DNA from: Hypericum androsaemum
Lineage: Eukaryota; Streptophyta; Magnoliopsida; Malpighiales; Hypericaceae
DNA length: 64,000 nt
Direction of reading: 5' to 3'
Assembly: GCA_963995505.1 (NCBI GenBank)
Contig: OZ023197.1
Location: forward strand, 11,654,475-11,718,474
A program made the translations under genes and the position numbers. This document shows, piece by piece, positions 33,540 to 46,175 of this stretch (position 1 is the stretch's first letter; each line of letters opens with the position of its first letter). Below the pieces are notes generated by a model that searched no databases, was not told the origin of the DNA, and saw only the letters and a list, made by a program, of their open reading frames with translations.

Positions 33540-34456
33540 AATGTGTTTTTTGTGAGACCATCTAGTATCCTGATACTTATTGAGTTAACTGATCCATGTT
33601 CGAGTTGAATTAGACTGTTGAAATGGGATAAGACTATCCAAATAAATAACGCTACGGCTTTCTCAAGGACTCAAACTTGAGATCTACTGGTTAAAGCTAG
33701 AACAAGTTACTCTCCAGATGAGTTGATTTTGTTGGTTGGTTAATTATGTTTCCCTAATTAGGTGTATCAGATTGTGATTTTTTTCCAAAGGGGATTGTGG
33801 TGTTGAATCCATCAAATTGGTTACATATCTGATTAGAGATTTGTTTCATTTCCCTTGAAAAAATAGATTTGTTTCAAGGCTAACCAACAGTCTAGAAGAC
33901 AATTAGTTTGCTGATTAAGCATGTTTCCCTATTCTGGTATATAATTAATGTTGAATTTGATACTGAATCCATAAAACTGAAAGCATGTCACCTTAGAGAT
34001 GTGTGAGGCTAAACCAACAGATTAGGAGTGATACGCTTCCCTTTTATGGGATGATATTTCACTAATCCAGATTAATTAATGTGTTTTTTATATTGCATTG
34101 TATACTTATACTCACTGAGTCGACTAATACAGCTTCGGACTGGTAAGACCTTTGAAAGATGGCAATGTTTCAAACTACGTTTATGTCCCTTCCGAGGGTG
34201 GCCATAGGTCAGTTCTAACCGCCCAACTAGCGATTCTCATAACTCGAATCAAATCTGTGGTCATGGTACAAAGAACCTTCAATAAATATCCTAGTTACTT
34301 TTCAGTGTTTTAGAGTACGTTTGGTACTTTTTCTGGAAAGACTTAGAGAAAAAGCACGTAACAGTACTGTACATAACTATTTTTTCTAGTTATTTTTTCT
34401 AGTCTTTGATAACTTCAATACATAATTAAACATCTAGTATAACTTTATTTTTTTAA
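33540..34456. other. spacer, no gene seen
   Basis: AT-rich with degenerate repeats. No terminal repeats, exons or RNA genes were recognised. Confidence 0.4.
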
Positions 34457-35272
34457 TAAAGATCATTTTAGCCCTTATACTTATAAAAAAGAGCAATTAG
34501 AACTTCATACTTAAAACTGGTACGAATAACATCCCGTGCTTTGCTAAATGGGTCAATTAGAACCTCAAGCCAATTTTTTTGTGACAAATGACATGTCACC
34601 AAACACGTGGCACACACGTCAGCATGAACTTCTAATATTAAATAATTTAAACCATCTAAGAACAACATTTTCAACTTCCAACCCTAGTCATTTAAACATC
34701 ACAAATAACACACGTAACCAAACCCTCCTCGATTGACGAAATTAATGTTGTTAATCCTCCCTCGGTACATCAGTTTCCGTCCAACCTCGACCACCCCGAA
34801 GACACGTAATTTCCCAAGTTCATGACCGAGTCCCTCTGAAGCCCCAGTAGAGTTTCTGGAGGTCCTTACCACCTCGACTTTGAGGTCGCAGAATGTAGAA
34901 TTGTTCTTGAGCATGACACGCTCGAAAGGTTAGATTTTCTGTTCATGGGTACCCATTAGGGCAATTGAGCAATAAAGGTTTATTGACTTGCCTTGTGTTA
35001 TGTCTGGTTCCGGAAATTGACCGGAGTAGCCGATGGTCGAGAATAGAGATCCTGTCGTTCGGTTTGGTACAGTAGCTACGAAGCGATAATAATTGGGGCG
35101 TGTATGAGGGTTAGCATGCTTGGGGTTTTTTCCTACTTGTGGATCATCGTAGTTGCTCCCTTTTCGACTACGGATTCTTGGATCATAATATATTCCGAGG
35201 TTTACTTTTATGGAATAAATTATGTTCCAAAAAAATGAGTGAGTGGGTATGCAAGAATAGTTTCCGTCTCAA

Positions 35273-35464
35273 ATGTCGGAAATTGACAAAATGCATGAGC
35301 CGATAGGTATCGATGAGTGGCAATGTATGATTGGTTTTAGATTTTTACATGATCGTTACTCGGAGGAGTTGGAAAATACAAAACAGAATGAGTTGTTTGG
35401 TTCTAGTGTGACTATTCTATTACGGATGTATGGCTATGGTTGGGGCCAGGTGTTGCAATTTTAG
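35273..35464 (+). other. 63-codon ORF, possibly a DNA-transposase fragment
   Basis: The stretch IDEWQCMIGF with a following N-rich helix weakly recalls the conserved block of plant En/Spm-type transposases. It lies inside the split TIR element and runs into the copia LTR. I do not regard the assignment as secure. Confidence 0.2.
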
Positions 35465-37406
35465 CAGTACGAACTTCCAAGGTCGAAGCACCGGAAGTTT
35501 AAAATTTTTTCCAACACCGAACTTCAGATATGGCTGTATAACATAAACTCTGCGTTAACAAAATGGTTAGAGAGTTCTTACAAATTTCTGTAGATCAAAG
35601 CTCTTCGTGGATCGAATCCTCTTCGTTGATCGAATCCTCTACTATGATATCCACGTAGCCCTAGTCTACGAACTCTAGACAGTTGAAATCTTCGGAGAAC
35701 TTGCTAGGATAATTATCACCGAAGATTAAACTAGAGAAATATATGTGGTGAGAATTCTCTAAGAATTCTCTTCTCTACAATTCTTTCTGTATTGGTATTT
35801 TGGTGTGTCTAATGACTTAACCAACACACCTATTTATAGTAAAGGAAATGGTAAGGGTAGTAGGTGGAAATTGTTTCTAGCCTCACAATGAGGATAATTA
35901 ATTAATCCCAAATGGGATTATTGGTGGCAGCCACCAACACCTTCCACTCACCCTTTTAAAATTAATTCAGGGACTAAAATATAATTTTTGGAAAAACCAA
36001 AAAATTACATAAACATCCGAGGACTAAAATATAATTTTAACAATAGTTCAAGGACCAAACGGTAATTTTCTAGGTAGGTAAAATTAAAAATAAGTCCCTC
36101 TAATTAAGCAGGGATCAAATTGTAAATTTATGATTAATCCAGGTACCATACCGTAATTAATCATAAAGCCAAAATTTCAGAAAAGCCCCAAGAGCTTATC
36201 TACAATTTCAAATTTCTCGAATTTGCAAAGAGGTCCCTACAGAATATATTTCTTTGACCGAGTCAATATGTCTAACATATTCACTATATATATATACATA
36301 AAAATTATTTAATTAAATCTAATTTAATTAAACAATTGTAATTATAATTCTATCTAATAAAATTATAATTATTTTCTCTATAAATTACATATTCTTGATC
36401 AAATCAATATTTAATTTAACTAACTTCAATTCGTAATTAAGACTATTGTTGTGTGATCCATAAGCCCTCATATGTCAAGCGATTAGTCAAACTAATGGTC
36501 TTAGTTTAACCCTAGATAATAAATCAGACAATCTCAACATATGAGGTACGTTACGAGGATACTGCAACTACCTGTGATGTGAAGCTCATAGTGGTATGGT
36601 CCTTTCATTCACGAATACTCGATTAAGTCTAGAACATGATTATGTGTCTGTTCAAATAACTTAATCATATTATCTCATTCAATTAATTGATCATATTGTC
36701 ACTTTAGACACTATTTTAAAAGTGACGTGCAAGTGACGTGCATTGGACAATGACTAACGATCCAATTAATCATGAGAAGACAAGTATTCTCTCCAAGTCT
36801 ATTAGAGGAATGAATCATATTCTTGGCTCAACTACCACGCACATATACTTCGCAATGTACTTGACACATGCCATATCTAGCCCGTTAGGAGTGCAAGCGT
36901 CTGTCACGATCAAAGTCCATTACTCCGTACATATCGTGCATATTGACCTCAAGTCTAAGGACTATTTCACTACTTCACAAACCGATATTACCGTAGACAT
37001 GTAAATAGAATATACCAAATGGTTTCTCGGTTTGGTATGCTAATACTGTCCAAAGTATATGTGCATCCATCATGAAATACCTAGTATCTCTTAGTTGTGA
37101 GAACCACTACATCCTCTAAGGATATGATCCAGATCGCACACCAATCTCAATCGCATCATCGATATCCCATTCTCAATGATCATTGATTGGGGCTATTTAA
37201 GAACTATGTTCATAGTCATTCGAGATCTCTCATTCTCAATGACAACATTTGTTCATGGAAACATAAACATGAATATACGCAAACAATCAAACAGTATATC
37301 CATTTTATGTAATGCCAAATATTATTAATATAAATCAATAATACAACTGAATATGATTTAGTACAATGTCCTTATTACGATTGTCTCTAGGACATTTATA
37401 CTAACA
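35451..37406 (-). repeat. copia 3' LTR (1956 bp)
   Basis: Starts tgttgcaatttt and ends ctaaca. It aligns with 42828-44373 plus 56972-57406. It has a short TA run near 36290 where the other LTR has a long one. Confidence 0.93.
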
Positions 37407-37420
37407 ATCTCCCACTTGGC

Positions 37421-40400
37421 CTAGAGCCAATCACCCATGCGTCTAACACCCAGACTCTCAAAGTGTCTAGCGTGTTGTTGCACACCCAATAGTTTGGTGA
37501 AAGGATCAGCTAGATTATCCTCTGTGGGAACACGTTCTAACTCTATTTTCTTTCTTGCTATGATCTCTCGGATCAAGTGATAGCACCTATGTACATGCTT
37601 ATTTCTGTTATTGGATCTTGGTTCCTTTGCCTGTGCAACTGCACCAATATTATCGCAATACACTTTTATTAGAAAACTGGCACTCGGAACTACCCCTAGT
37701 TCTTTCAAGAACTCTAAAACCCAGACAGCCTCCTTCGCAGCTTCTGATGCAGTAATGTACTGAGCCTCAGTTGTTGAATCTGCGGTCGTATTTTGCTTGG
37801 AACTATTCTAGCTCACCGTCCAGCCATTGAGCATGAAAGCATACTCTGACTGTGATTTCAAGTCATCACAGTCAGTCATGAAACTGGCATTGGTAAACCC
37901 AGTTACCACAAGTTCTGGCTCTCCACCATAGATTAAGAAATATTCGTTAGTTCATTTAAGATACTTCAGAATATTCTTAACAGTAATCCAGTGACGTTCA
38001 CCTGGGTTCTTCTGGTATCTACCAGTGATACTAATAGCGTAGGCCACATTGGGTCTAGTGCAAGTCATGGCATTCATGATTGATCCAAACGCAGATGGAT
38101 ATGGGATATCTTCCATATACTCGATTTCTGCTTCTTCAGAAGGACAATCATTCTTTGACAGCTTAATCCCATGATTGATGGCAGGTTGCCTCTCTTAGAG
38201 TCCTCCATTTTAAAATGCTTAAGTACCTTGTCTATGTACATGGATTGTGACAGCCCTAACATCCTTTTAGATCTATCTCTATAAATCTTTATTCCAAGGA
38301 TGTAGTAGGCTTCACCCAAGTCTTTCATCATAAAGGTCTTGGACAGCCAATCTTTCACATATTGTATTAGCGGGATACTATTTCCCAGAATCAATATATC
38401 ATCAACATATATGATAATAAAAATAGTCTTATCCCCTTGACATTTCTGATAAACACATGGATCTTTCGCATTTTTAACGAAGTCAAACGATTTGATAACT
38501 ACGTCAAAACAGATATTCTAACTCCTAGAAGCTTGCTTTAATCCATAAATAGACCTTTGCAGCTTGCATACTAATTGTGAATTTGACTTGGATATAAAGC
38601 CTTATGGCTGTGTCATAAATACACGCTCCTCGAGATTTCTATTAAGAAAAGCCATTTTGACATCCATCTGCCAAATGTCATAATCATAGTATGCAGCTAT
38701 AGCAAGTAAAATCCGAATGGACTTGATCTTTACAACTGGTGAAAAGATTTTGTCATAATCAATGCCCACGCGTTGCTTATAACCCTTTGCCACCAACCTA
38801 GCCTTGTAGGTTTGCACTTTACCTTCTGCATCGATCTTCTTCTTGAAGATCTATTTGCAGCCGATGGGTCTAACCCCTTCAGGCAATTCCACCAAGTCCC
38901 AGACTTGATTTGTATACATCGAGTCCATCTCAGATTTCATGGCCTCTAGCCACTTCTCTGAATTGATGTCTGACATCACTTCAGTATAAGTCTTGGGTTC
39001 GTCCTTGTCCGGGATCTCCACATCATCGTGTTCCTCTAAGAGGAAACTAAACTTGATGGATGGACGACGAATTCTTGTAGATTTACGGAGTTGTATTTGT
39101 GCAGGCTCTTCATTCTGATCGTGAAGAGGTTCTTCTGTGATAATCTGATCAACGCCAGGAGAATTCTTAGGAGCTACGCTCTCAAGCGTTTCCTGAGCAG
39201 AAGATTGAACGATATCCAAATTGTCCTCATAATGCTCCCACTGATTCTTTATCATGGTTATTCCACAAGTCTTCAGCCTCAGCATTACCTTGTGGTTCTT
39301 GAATTTCTTCAAGCTCTATCTTTTTACAACCTTATCCTTTAAAGACATAGTCATTTTCAAGGAACGTCGTCTGTCTAGAAATAATAACCTTTTATTTCTC
39401 AGGGAGATAGAAATAATATCCTCTTGTTTCCTTAGGATATCTCACAAAATAACATTTTTCACCTTTGGATTCCAACTTATCAGTGAGCATCTTCTTCACA
39501 TACGCGAGGTAACCCCACGTTTTGATATGTAAGAATGATGGCTTCTTGCCATACCATATCTCATATGGTGCTCTCTCAACTGATTTGGATGGAATCCTAT
39601 TCAAAATGTAGATTGAGCATTGGAGTGCGTAACCCCAAAGAAATATTAGAAGAGAGGAGAAACTCATCATGGACTTTACCATATTTAACAGGGTTCGGTT
39701 CCTCCTCTCGGACACACCATTCATCTGTGGTGTTCCAGGAGGTGTCCATTGTGATTGGACCCCATGTAACCTCAAATAATCCAGGAATTTTTGGCTAAGG
39801 TATTCTCCTCCTCGATCTGATCGAAGAGTTTTAATACTCTTCCCAAGCTGTTTCTCTACTTCTGCCTTATACTCCTTAAACTTCTCAAAGGCCTCAGATT
39901 TGTGTTTCATAAGATACACATATCCATACCTAGAGAGGTCATCAGTAAAGGTAATGAAGTATCTGAAACTACCCCTTGCTAGAGTGGGTAATGGCCCACA
40001 CACGTCGCTGTGAACTAACTCTAACACTTCTTTGACTCTTACCCCTTTCCCAGAAAAGGGTTTGTTAGTCATTTTACCTTTGAGACAAGATTCACAATTT
40101 TCATAAGATTGAAAGTCAAATGGGGTTAAGTAGTCTAACTTTCTTAACCTTGCAATTCTTTTCTCATTAGGATGACCAAGTCTACAATGCCATAAGAAGG
40201 TGGGATTTTTCTGATTACTTAATTTTAGCTTCTTGTTTTGCACATTAAGTATATCGTGTCTACTATTCAACAAATATAAACCATTCTCAAGAGATGCATT
40301 TCCATAAACAATACCATTTAACGTAAAGTAGCAACTACTTTTAGAAAAATAGAAGGAAAAACCTTCAATGTCTAACATCAGAATGGAAATAATATTTCTG

Positions 40401-41194
40401 GTAATAGATGGAACGAAATAACAATTATTAAGTTCCAGTCTATACCCACTGGGTAAGTCTATACTATATGTCCATACGCGTTCGGTAGCAACTCGTGCTC
40501 CATTACCTACGCATAGGGCGACTTCACCCGGTCTAACCACCCTGCTCTCTGTGAGACCTTCCAAATTCGTACAAATGTGTAAGCCACATGCGGTATCTAA
40601 TACCTAGCAGTCAGTTCTATTAGTGGACATATTTATCTCAATAACAAACATACCTGTTCTGGAGCTAGAGACACCTAGTGCCCTATTCTCAGCAGCCAGA
40701 ACTATGCAGTCTCTTTTTCAGTGCCCCTTCTCCTTGTAGTGGAGGCACACATCCTTGTCTATCCGCTCTTTCTTTCGAATACTACCCTTAGGTTTAAGGA
40801 ACTTTGGCTTAGAACTATTCTTAGCCTTATTCTTCTGCTTCTTTCTGTCTTTAAGCGCAGAGCTAGAAGAGGAACCCACCATGAGCACATTTCTTCCCTT
40901 CGAAGAAGTACCTTCAAAAGTCTTAAGCATGTTTTGCAGCTTAGGCCTAGCTGTTCCAATCAACATTACACATTGCGCCTGCTTTACATCATCCTGATGC
41001 TTCTTTTGAGCCTCTACGTCAAACGTAGCAAGTTCAAAAGAATCAGCCGCAGGGATAACAGGGATGGTCATGTCTAACACATACTCAATCCTTTCTTACC
41101 TTAGCATCAAATGCATGTTTCGGTGCCAATCCAAAAAGTTTGGCCTAGCCAACTTGTTTGATTCCAGTATAAATCTCAATGACATGTTCGTCAT
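37421..41194 (-). pseudogene. copia gag-pol remnant
   Basis: Read leftward. Gag starts at 41194 (MTNMSLRFILESNKLARPNF, then WHRNMHLML and a stop). A KQAQCVML block follows, then what looks like an internal gag deletion before a CCHC knuckle whose aromatic residue is now a stop (about 40718). The protease DTACG block is at about 40590. Pre-integrase HCRLGHPNEKR and integrase (VHSDVCGP, TFTDDLSRYGY, TPQMNGVSERRNR) lie in the 390-codon ORF 39392-40564. RT is in pieces: YKQRVGIDYDKIFSPVVK with WQMDVKMAFLNR at 38602-38817, and YVDDILILG at about 38390-38415. RNase H (VYCDNIGAVAQA, ADPFTKLL) is at 37421-37708. There are several stops and frame breaks, so it is inactive. Confidence 0.9.
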
Positions 41195-42812
41195 TTCAAC
41201 ACACCTAAAGGAAATAAGTTAAAACGGGAATTAAACACATAATTCCTATGATCAACATTCAACATTCAAAATAAACACGGCATTTAGCTTTATTTTGTCT
41301 CCATTATTTTCACATACTCAACGACCTCATCGGAAGAATACGAATTTACATCTAATATAAATCTTAATGGACTAGGATCCACATTCTTACTATCACAACC
41401 CCTGCTTGGGCTGGTGATTATAACAGCATAACTGGTAGGTCTCCAAACCAACTGTAGTTCATACAATTCCTAGTTATCGGACCCAGTCCAATCGATGTCC
41501 CCTCATTATTTTCTTGCTTGGGCTAGTGAAATAATTTAGGTGGTTTACAACCATCACACGGCGACATTCACATGTCCCTATAAGAGTTCGATAAGGCGTA
41601 GTTCCAAGCAAAAGACTTGGGTCTTAAATACTATAGAACGAAATCTCGGTTTCTCTTAATTATGACGGAAGACATCATACATTCTAAATGCAAACCATAT
41701 TTAAGTTTGAGGAACATTTTATCGGGGTATCTAACTTGCTCAAACAAGATCTATTTATTGTTCACATATTATTTCATAAGATCCAACTTAGAAATTAAAT
41801 ATAAACAGTTATTAGAATCTAATTCATTATTTTCATATTAGTCCAGTGACCTATTTGCAATTTTACATTTAATTGAGAGATCAAAAAGTAATTTGCAGCC
41901 ACGCAAAAGTTACAGAAAAATCAGAGGACCAAACTATAATTTCAGGAAAAGAACAAGTACCAAAATGTAATTTTCTAAACCAGCAAATTAACAAATAGGT
42001 CCCTGCAATTAACTAGGGACTAAATTGAAATTTCATGATCAATACAGGTACCATACCATAATTAATCAATAAAGCCAAATTTTAGAAACACCCCAAGGGC
42101 ATATCTGCAAATTCAGATTTTAAGTAATTGCAATCAAGCCCCTGGAGAATGTCAAATTTCCAAGACCAAGTCCCTGGGATAATTGCAGATTAGTCCCCGA
42201 CCACCAACGACTGATCGGCGCTACGTCGGTCTTCACCGCTGGTCGACAGACGTAGCCCGCGACCCTGCGAGCACACTGGTGGTCTCCGAACGCCGATTCT
42301 CAGAGCGTGGCGGCCAGAATTCGTCGATGACGTGGTCAAAAAGTAAACCGATGACGCCTCGACGACACGCGACGATCAACGCCGCTCCGGCGCTCACCGC
42401 CGGTACCACGATGATGCCCGCGACGAGATGAGCTCGTCTGTAGTGGCCGTGCTTGGTGATTCAGCGCGTGCCCATTTCTGCCGTTGACGACCGAACGGGC
42501 CTAGTCATGGCTCAACGACACCAAGCCGTTCGAGCCGATCTGCTGCTCACCTCCAGAAACATGACGACGCCCGCGACAAAACGAGCTCGTCCGTGGTGGC
42601 CGTTCTTAGTGACTCGACGTGTGGCCATCTTCATTGTCGACAACCGCCCGTCGGTTTAACTAATTTTTTTTTGTAAGTTGTTTTTGGTCCTCCAAGCCTA
42701 CACACAACTTTCATACAGATGCCTAAGTTCTTACGGATTTCATATAGAAAGTAATTTCCAAAACTTACACAAAGAAGTCATTAATTTATGTATACAGCCA
42801 TAAAATCAGCCT
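41195..42812 (-). other. copia 5' leader with LTR-like and GC-rich repeats
   Basis: 41880-42180 repeats part of the LTR itself (equivalent of about 35985-36250: 'ggtaccataccataattaatc', 'agaaa.accccaagggc'). A GC-rich stretch at 42190-42660 contains two diverged copies, offset by about 152 bp, of a unit with 'gatgcccgcgacgagatga' and 'gagctcgtc'. No coding role was recognised. Confidence 0.6.
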
Positions 42813-42824
42813 AGCTCTGATACC
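42813..42824 (-). other. copia primer-binding site (initiator tRNA-Met)
   Basis: The minus strand reads TGGTATCAGAGC, a perfect 12-base match to the usual plant tRNA-Met primer site, immediately internal to the 5' LTR. Confidence 0.9.
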
Positions 42825-42827
42825 AAT

Positions 42828-43643
42828 TGTTGGAATTTTAGCAGTACGAACCTCCAAGGTCGAAGCAGCAGAAGCTTAAAATTTTTGCCAACACCGAACT
42901 TCAGATATGGCTGTATAACATAAACTCTGCGATAACAAAATGGTTAGAGAGTTCTTACAAATCTCTGTAGATCAAAGCTCTTCGTGGATCGAATCCTCTA
43001 TTATGGTATCCACTTGGCCCTAGTCTACGAACTCTAGACAGTTGAAATCTTCGGAGAACTTGCTAGGATAATTCTCAACGAAGATTTAACTAGAGAAATA
43101 TATGTGGTGAGAATTCTCTAAGAAATCTCTTCTCTACAATTCTTTATGTATTAGTATTTTGGTGTGTCTAATGACTTAACCAACACACCTATTTATAGTA
43201 AAGGAAATGCTAAGGATAGTATGTGGGAATTGTTTCTAGCCTCACAATGAGAAAAATTAATTAATCCCAAATGGGATTATTGGTGGCAGCCCCCAACACC
43301 TTCCACTCACCCTTTTAAAATTAATTCAGGGACTAAAATATAATTTTTTGGAAAAAAAATAAAAAAGTTACAGAAACATCCGAGGACTAAAATATAATTT
43401 TAACAATAGTTCAAGGACCAAACAGTAATTTTCCAGGTAGATAAAATTACAAATAAGGCCCTCTAATTATGTAGGGACCAAATTGCAATTTCATGATTAA
43501 TCTAGGTACCATACCGTAATTAATCATAATGCCAAAATTTCAGAAAAGCCCCAGGAGCTTATCTACAATTTCAGATTTCTCTAATTTGCAAAGAAGTCCC
43601 TTGAGAATATATTTTCTTGACCGAGTCAATATGTCTAACATAT

Positions 43644-43733
<90 letters not shown>

Positions 43734-44373
43734 TCTAATTTAATTAAACAATTGTAATTATAATTCTATCTAATAAAATTATAATTCTTTTATATATAAA
43801 TTAAATATTCTTAATCAAATCAATATTTAATTTAACCAACTTCAATTCGTAACTAAGACTGTTGTTGTGTGACCCATAGGCCCTCATATGTCAAGCGATT
43901 AGTCAAACTAATGGTCTTAGTTTAATCCTAGACAATAAACGAGACAATCTCAACATATGAGGTACGTTGCGAGGATACTGCAACTACCTATAATGTGAAA
44001 CTCATAGTGGTATGGTCCTTTCATTCACGAATACTCGATTAAGTCTAGAACATGATTATGTGTCTGTTCAAATAACTTAATCATATTATCTCATTCAATT
44101 AATTGATCATATTGTCACTTTAGACACCATTCTAAAAGTGACGTGCATTGGCCAATGACTAACGATCCAATTAATCATGAGAAGACAAGTATTCTCTCCA
44201 AGTCTATTAGAAGAATGAATCCTATTCTTAGCTCAACTATAAAGCACATATACTTCGCAATGTACTTGACATATGCCATATCTACCCCGTCAGGAGTGCA
44301 AGCATCGGTCATGATCAAAGTTCATTACTTCGTACATGTCGTGCGTATTGACCTCAATTCTGAGGACTATTTC
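42828..44373 (-). repeat. copia 5' LTR, outer-to-split portion
   Basis: Starts tgttggaatttt and matches 35451-36985 until the gypsy insertion at 44374. It contains the long TA microsatellite. Confidence 0.92.
43648..43727. repeat. (TA)40 microsatellite inside the copia 5' LTR
   Basis: 80 bp of pure TA. The equivalent place in the 3' LTR (about 36288-36296) has only a few units, so it expanded after integration. Confidence 0.95.
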
Positions 44374-45593
44374 TGTAAGAATTGAGAAACTAAAGTGATA
44401 ATCTCCTAAAGTTTAAAGGGAGCAAAACATAATTTTCCACAAACCCTAGCTGTGTTAGGGTTTTTAGCCCGAAAACTATGTTAAATAGACCCCTAGGCCA
44501 TCCATTTTACTACAGAAATAATAGCCACGAATTTCTTCTCTCTGTAAAGGCGATGAGCGAAATCTGACTCGGAAGGAGGGGCTAGGAGAGGACGAGATCT
44601 TCCGAGAATCACCGTACGAGAGGGGTAAGCTCCTGACCTTGTTTTCCTTCTTGGAATAGAGTAACTTCCGCCCCAAGTCACGTGTTCTGTCTTCCAAAAA
44701 GGTGAAGAGGACGAACTTACTGAGTCTCGGGAGGATCGTTGGAGGGTTAAGAATCTAGGAGCAACGTCAGGTAAGTGGAAATTGTAGGTCGAGGGTTTTA
44801 GGATTCTGAACGCACAGGGCTCAATTTAGGTTTCTTATTTAATCTGATGCATGAGAAATCGATTTGATTCTGTCTTGTGTACGAATTTTATAAGCTGATT
44901 CTGTATTCACTTAAGGATTTGATCTCGTTTTTGTTTGTTTATGAAATTGATTCTGTTCGGATTTGAGTATAAGTTTTGATGTGGATATGGTGGGTTATGT
45001 CATGTTCAGTCATGCAGGATTATTTATGTACCTTTTGGGCCCTATAGTTCGTACACAGCATTTTAAAGGGGCAACCGGGTAACCCTAGGTGCGTGTGATC
45101 AAATGGATAGGGAGTACAGAAATTATCTGGGCTCGTGGGGATACCTTTCTGTCTTTTGGGCCCACAACGCGGGAACGGAGAGGTACTTTCTGGGCCCCCG
45201 AGAATTCCATCATGAATATGTTCGGCTCCGGAGTCTATGGGTGTTAGTCGGTTAAGGGATCTTCTGTGCTTATACTCGTATATTTAATCTCGTTGTGAAT
45301 ATATTTGTGCTTGTTCCACTTACTGAGTTAATCAACTCAGTTTAGTCGTGTGTGTTTCAGATGGTTCAGCTAAGGTTCAGGATTGGGAGTAGAGGGTTCG
45401 GCTTGCATGCATCATCACTGTTTTCTTGAAAAATAAAGGCGGTTGATTCTCCGACTGCACGTATTTGGATTTGATGACAATTGTTCGTTTTCCTATTTAC
45501 TAAAGAATTTGATTTTTATTTGTAATAAAGCCTGATGCCTAGCGGGGTGTTTAAATCCTCGGGCATCATCACTTCTATTTTATGGTCGTGATA
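44374..45593 (+). repeat. gypsy 5' LTR
   Basis: Starts tgtaagaattgag and ends tggtcgtgata. It is highly similar to 55752-56971 along its length, with scattered substitutions. Confidence 0.93.
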
Positions 45594-45598
45594 AATTA

Positions 45599-45610
45599 TG
45601 GTATCATAGC
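45599..45610 (+). other. gypsy primer-binding site
   Basis: tggtatcatagc matches the initiator tRNA-Met primer site TGGTATCAGAGC at 11 of 12 positions, a few bases inside the 5' LTR. Confidence 0.8.
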
Positions 45611-46175
45611 ATTTTAAAAAAAATTTACTTTCGAAAAGTGCATATTTATTGTGTTCTGCATGACATCGCATTGGGAAAGTAGGAGGGTCGAAAATGGGTT
45701 CGAATAGACATTGCATACCACTGCCTTGAAAAGTACACGAATTTTTTGTTTTTAAAATTTTTGCCTGAAAACAACTAGTGGTAAAAAGGGGGGTGCAAAT
45801 CATGGTGAAACCATGGATTTGGTGTGTCAAAATTTCGTGATTTTAGTGGCCAAAACAACCAAAAATGTTGAAAGGCCGTAACTTTTGACTCGCTTAACCG
45901 ATTTTCTATTATAACCACTTTTCGGAAATTATTGAATGATTGTGATTTCGTGATGTTGTTGTCATCTCGCGGTGTCTTATGATTATGTTCTCGTATTTAT
46001 GATACGGTAATTATGTGCTTATATGAATCCTAGTGATCTCGTGATTGATTCTGAGATTCTGATTTCGATGACTTTGAGATTGAAACTTTGGGATGATTAT
46101 GGCTTCAAAATCTAAGAAACGAATTAGGCATGAAGGCAACTGAATGTTGTAGTGATAACCTATCAGGGAAAAGTC

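Noticed and set aside
37421..41194. Copia ORFs as separate host genes
   Set aside because: They are pieces of one polyprotein in copia order between matched LTRs.
43529..43732. ORF rich in Ile and Tyr
   Set aside because: It is a translation of the TA microsatellite in the copia LTR.
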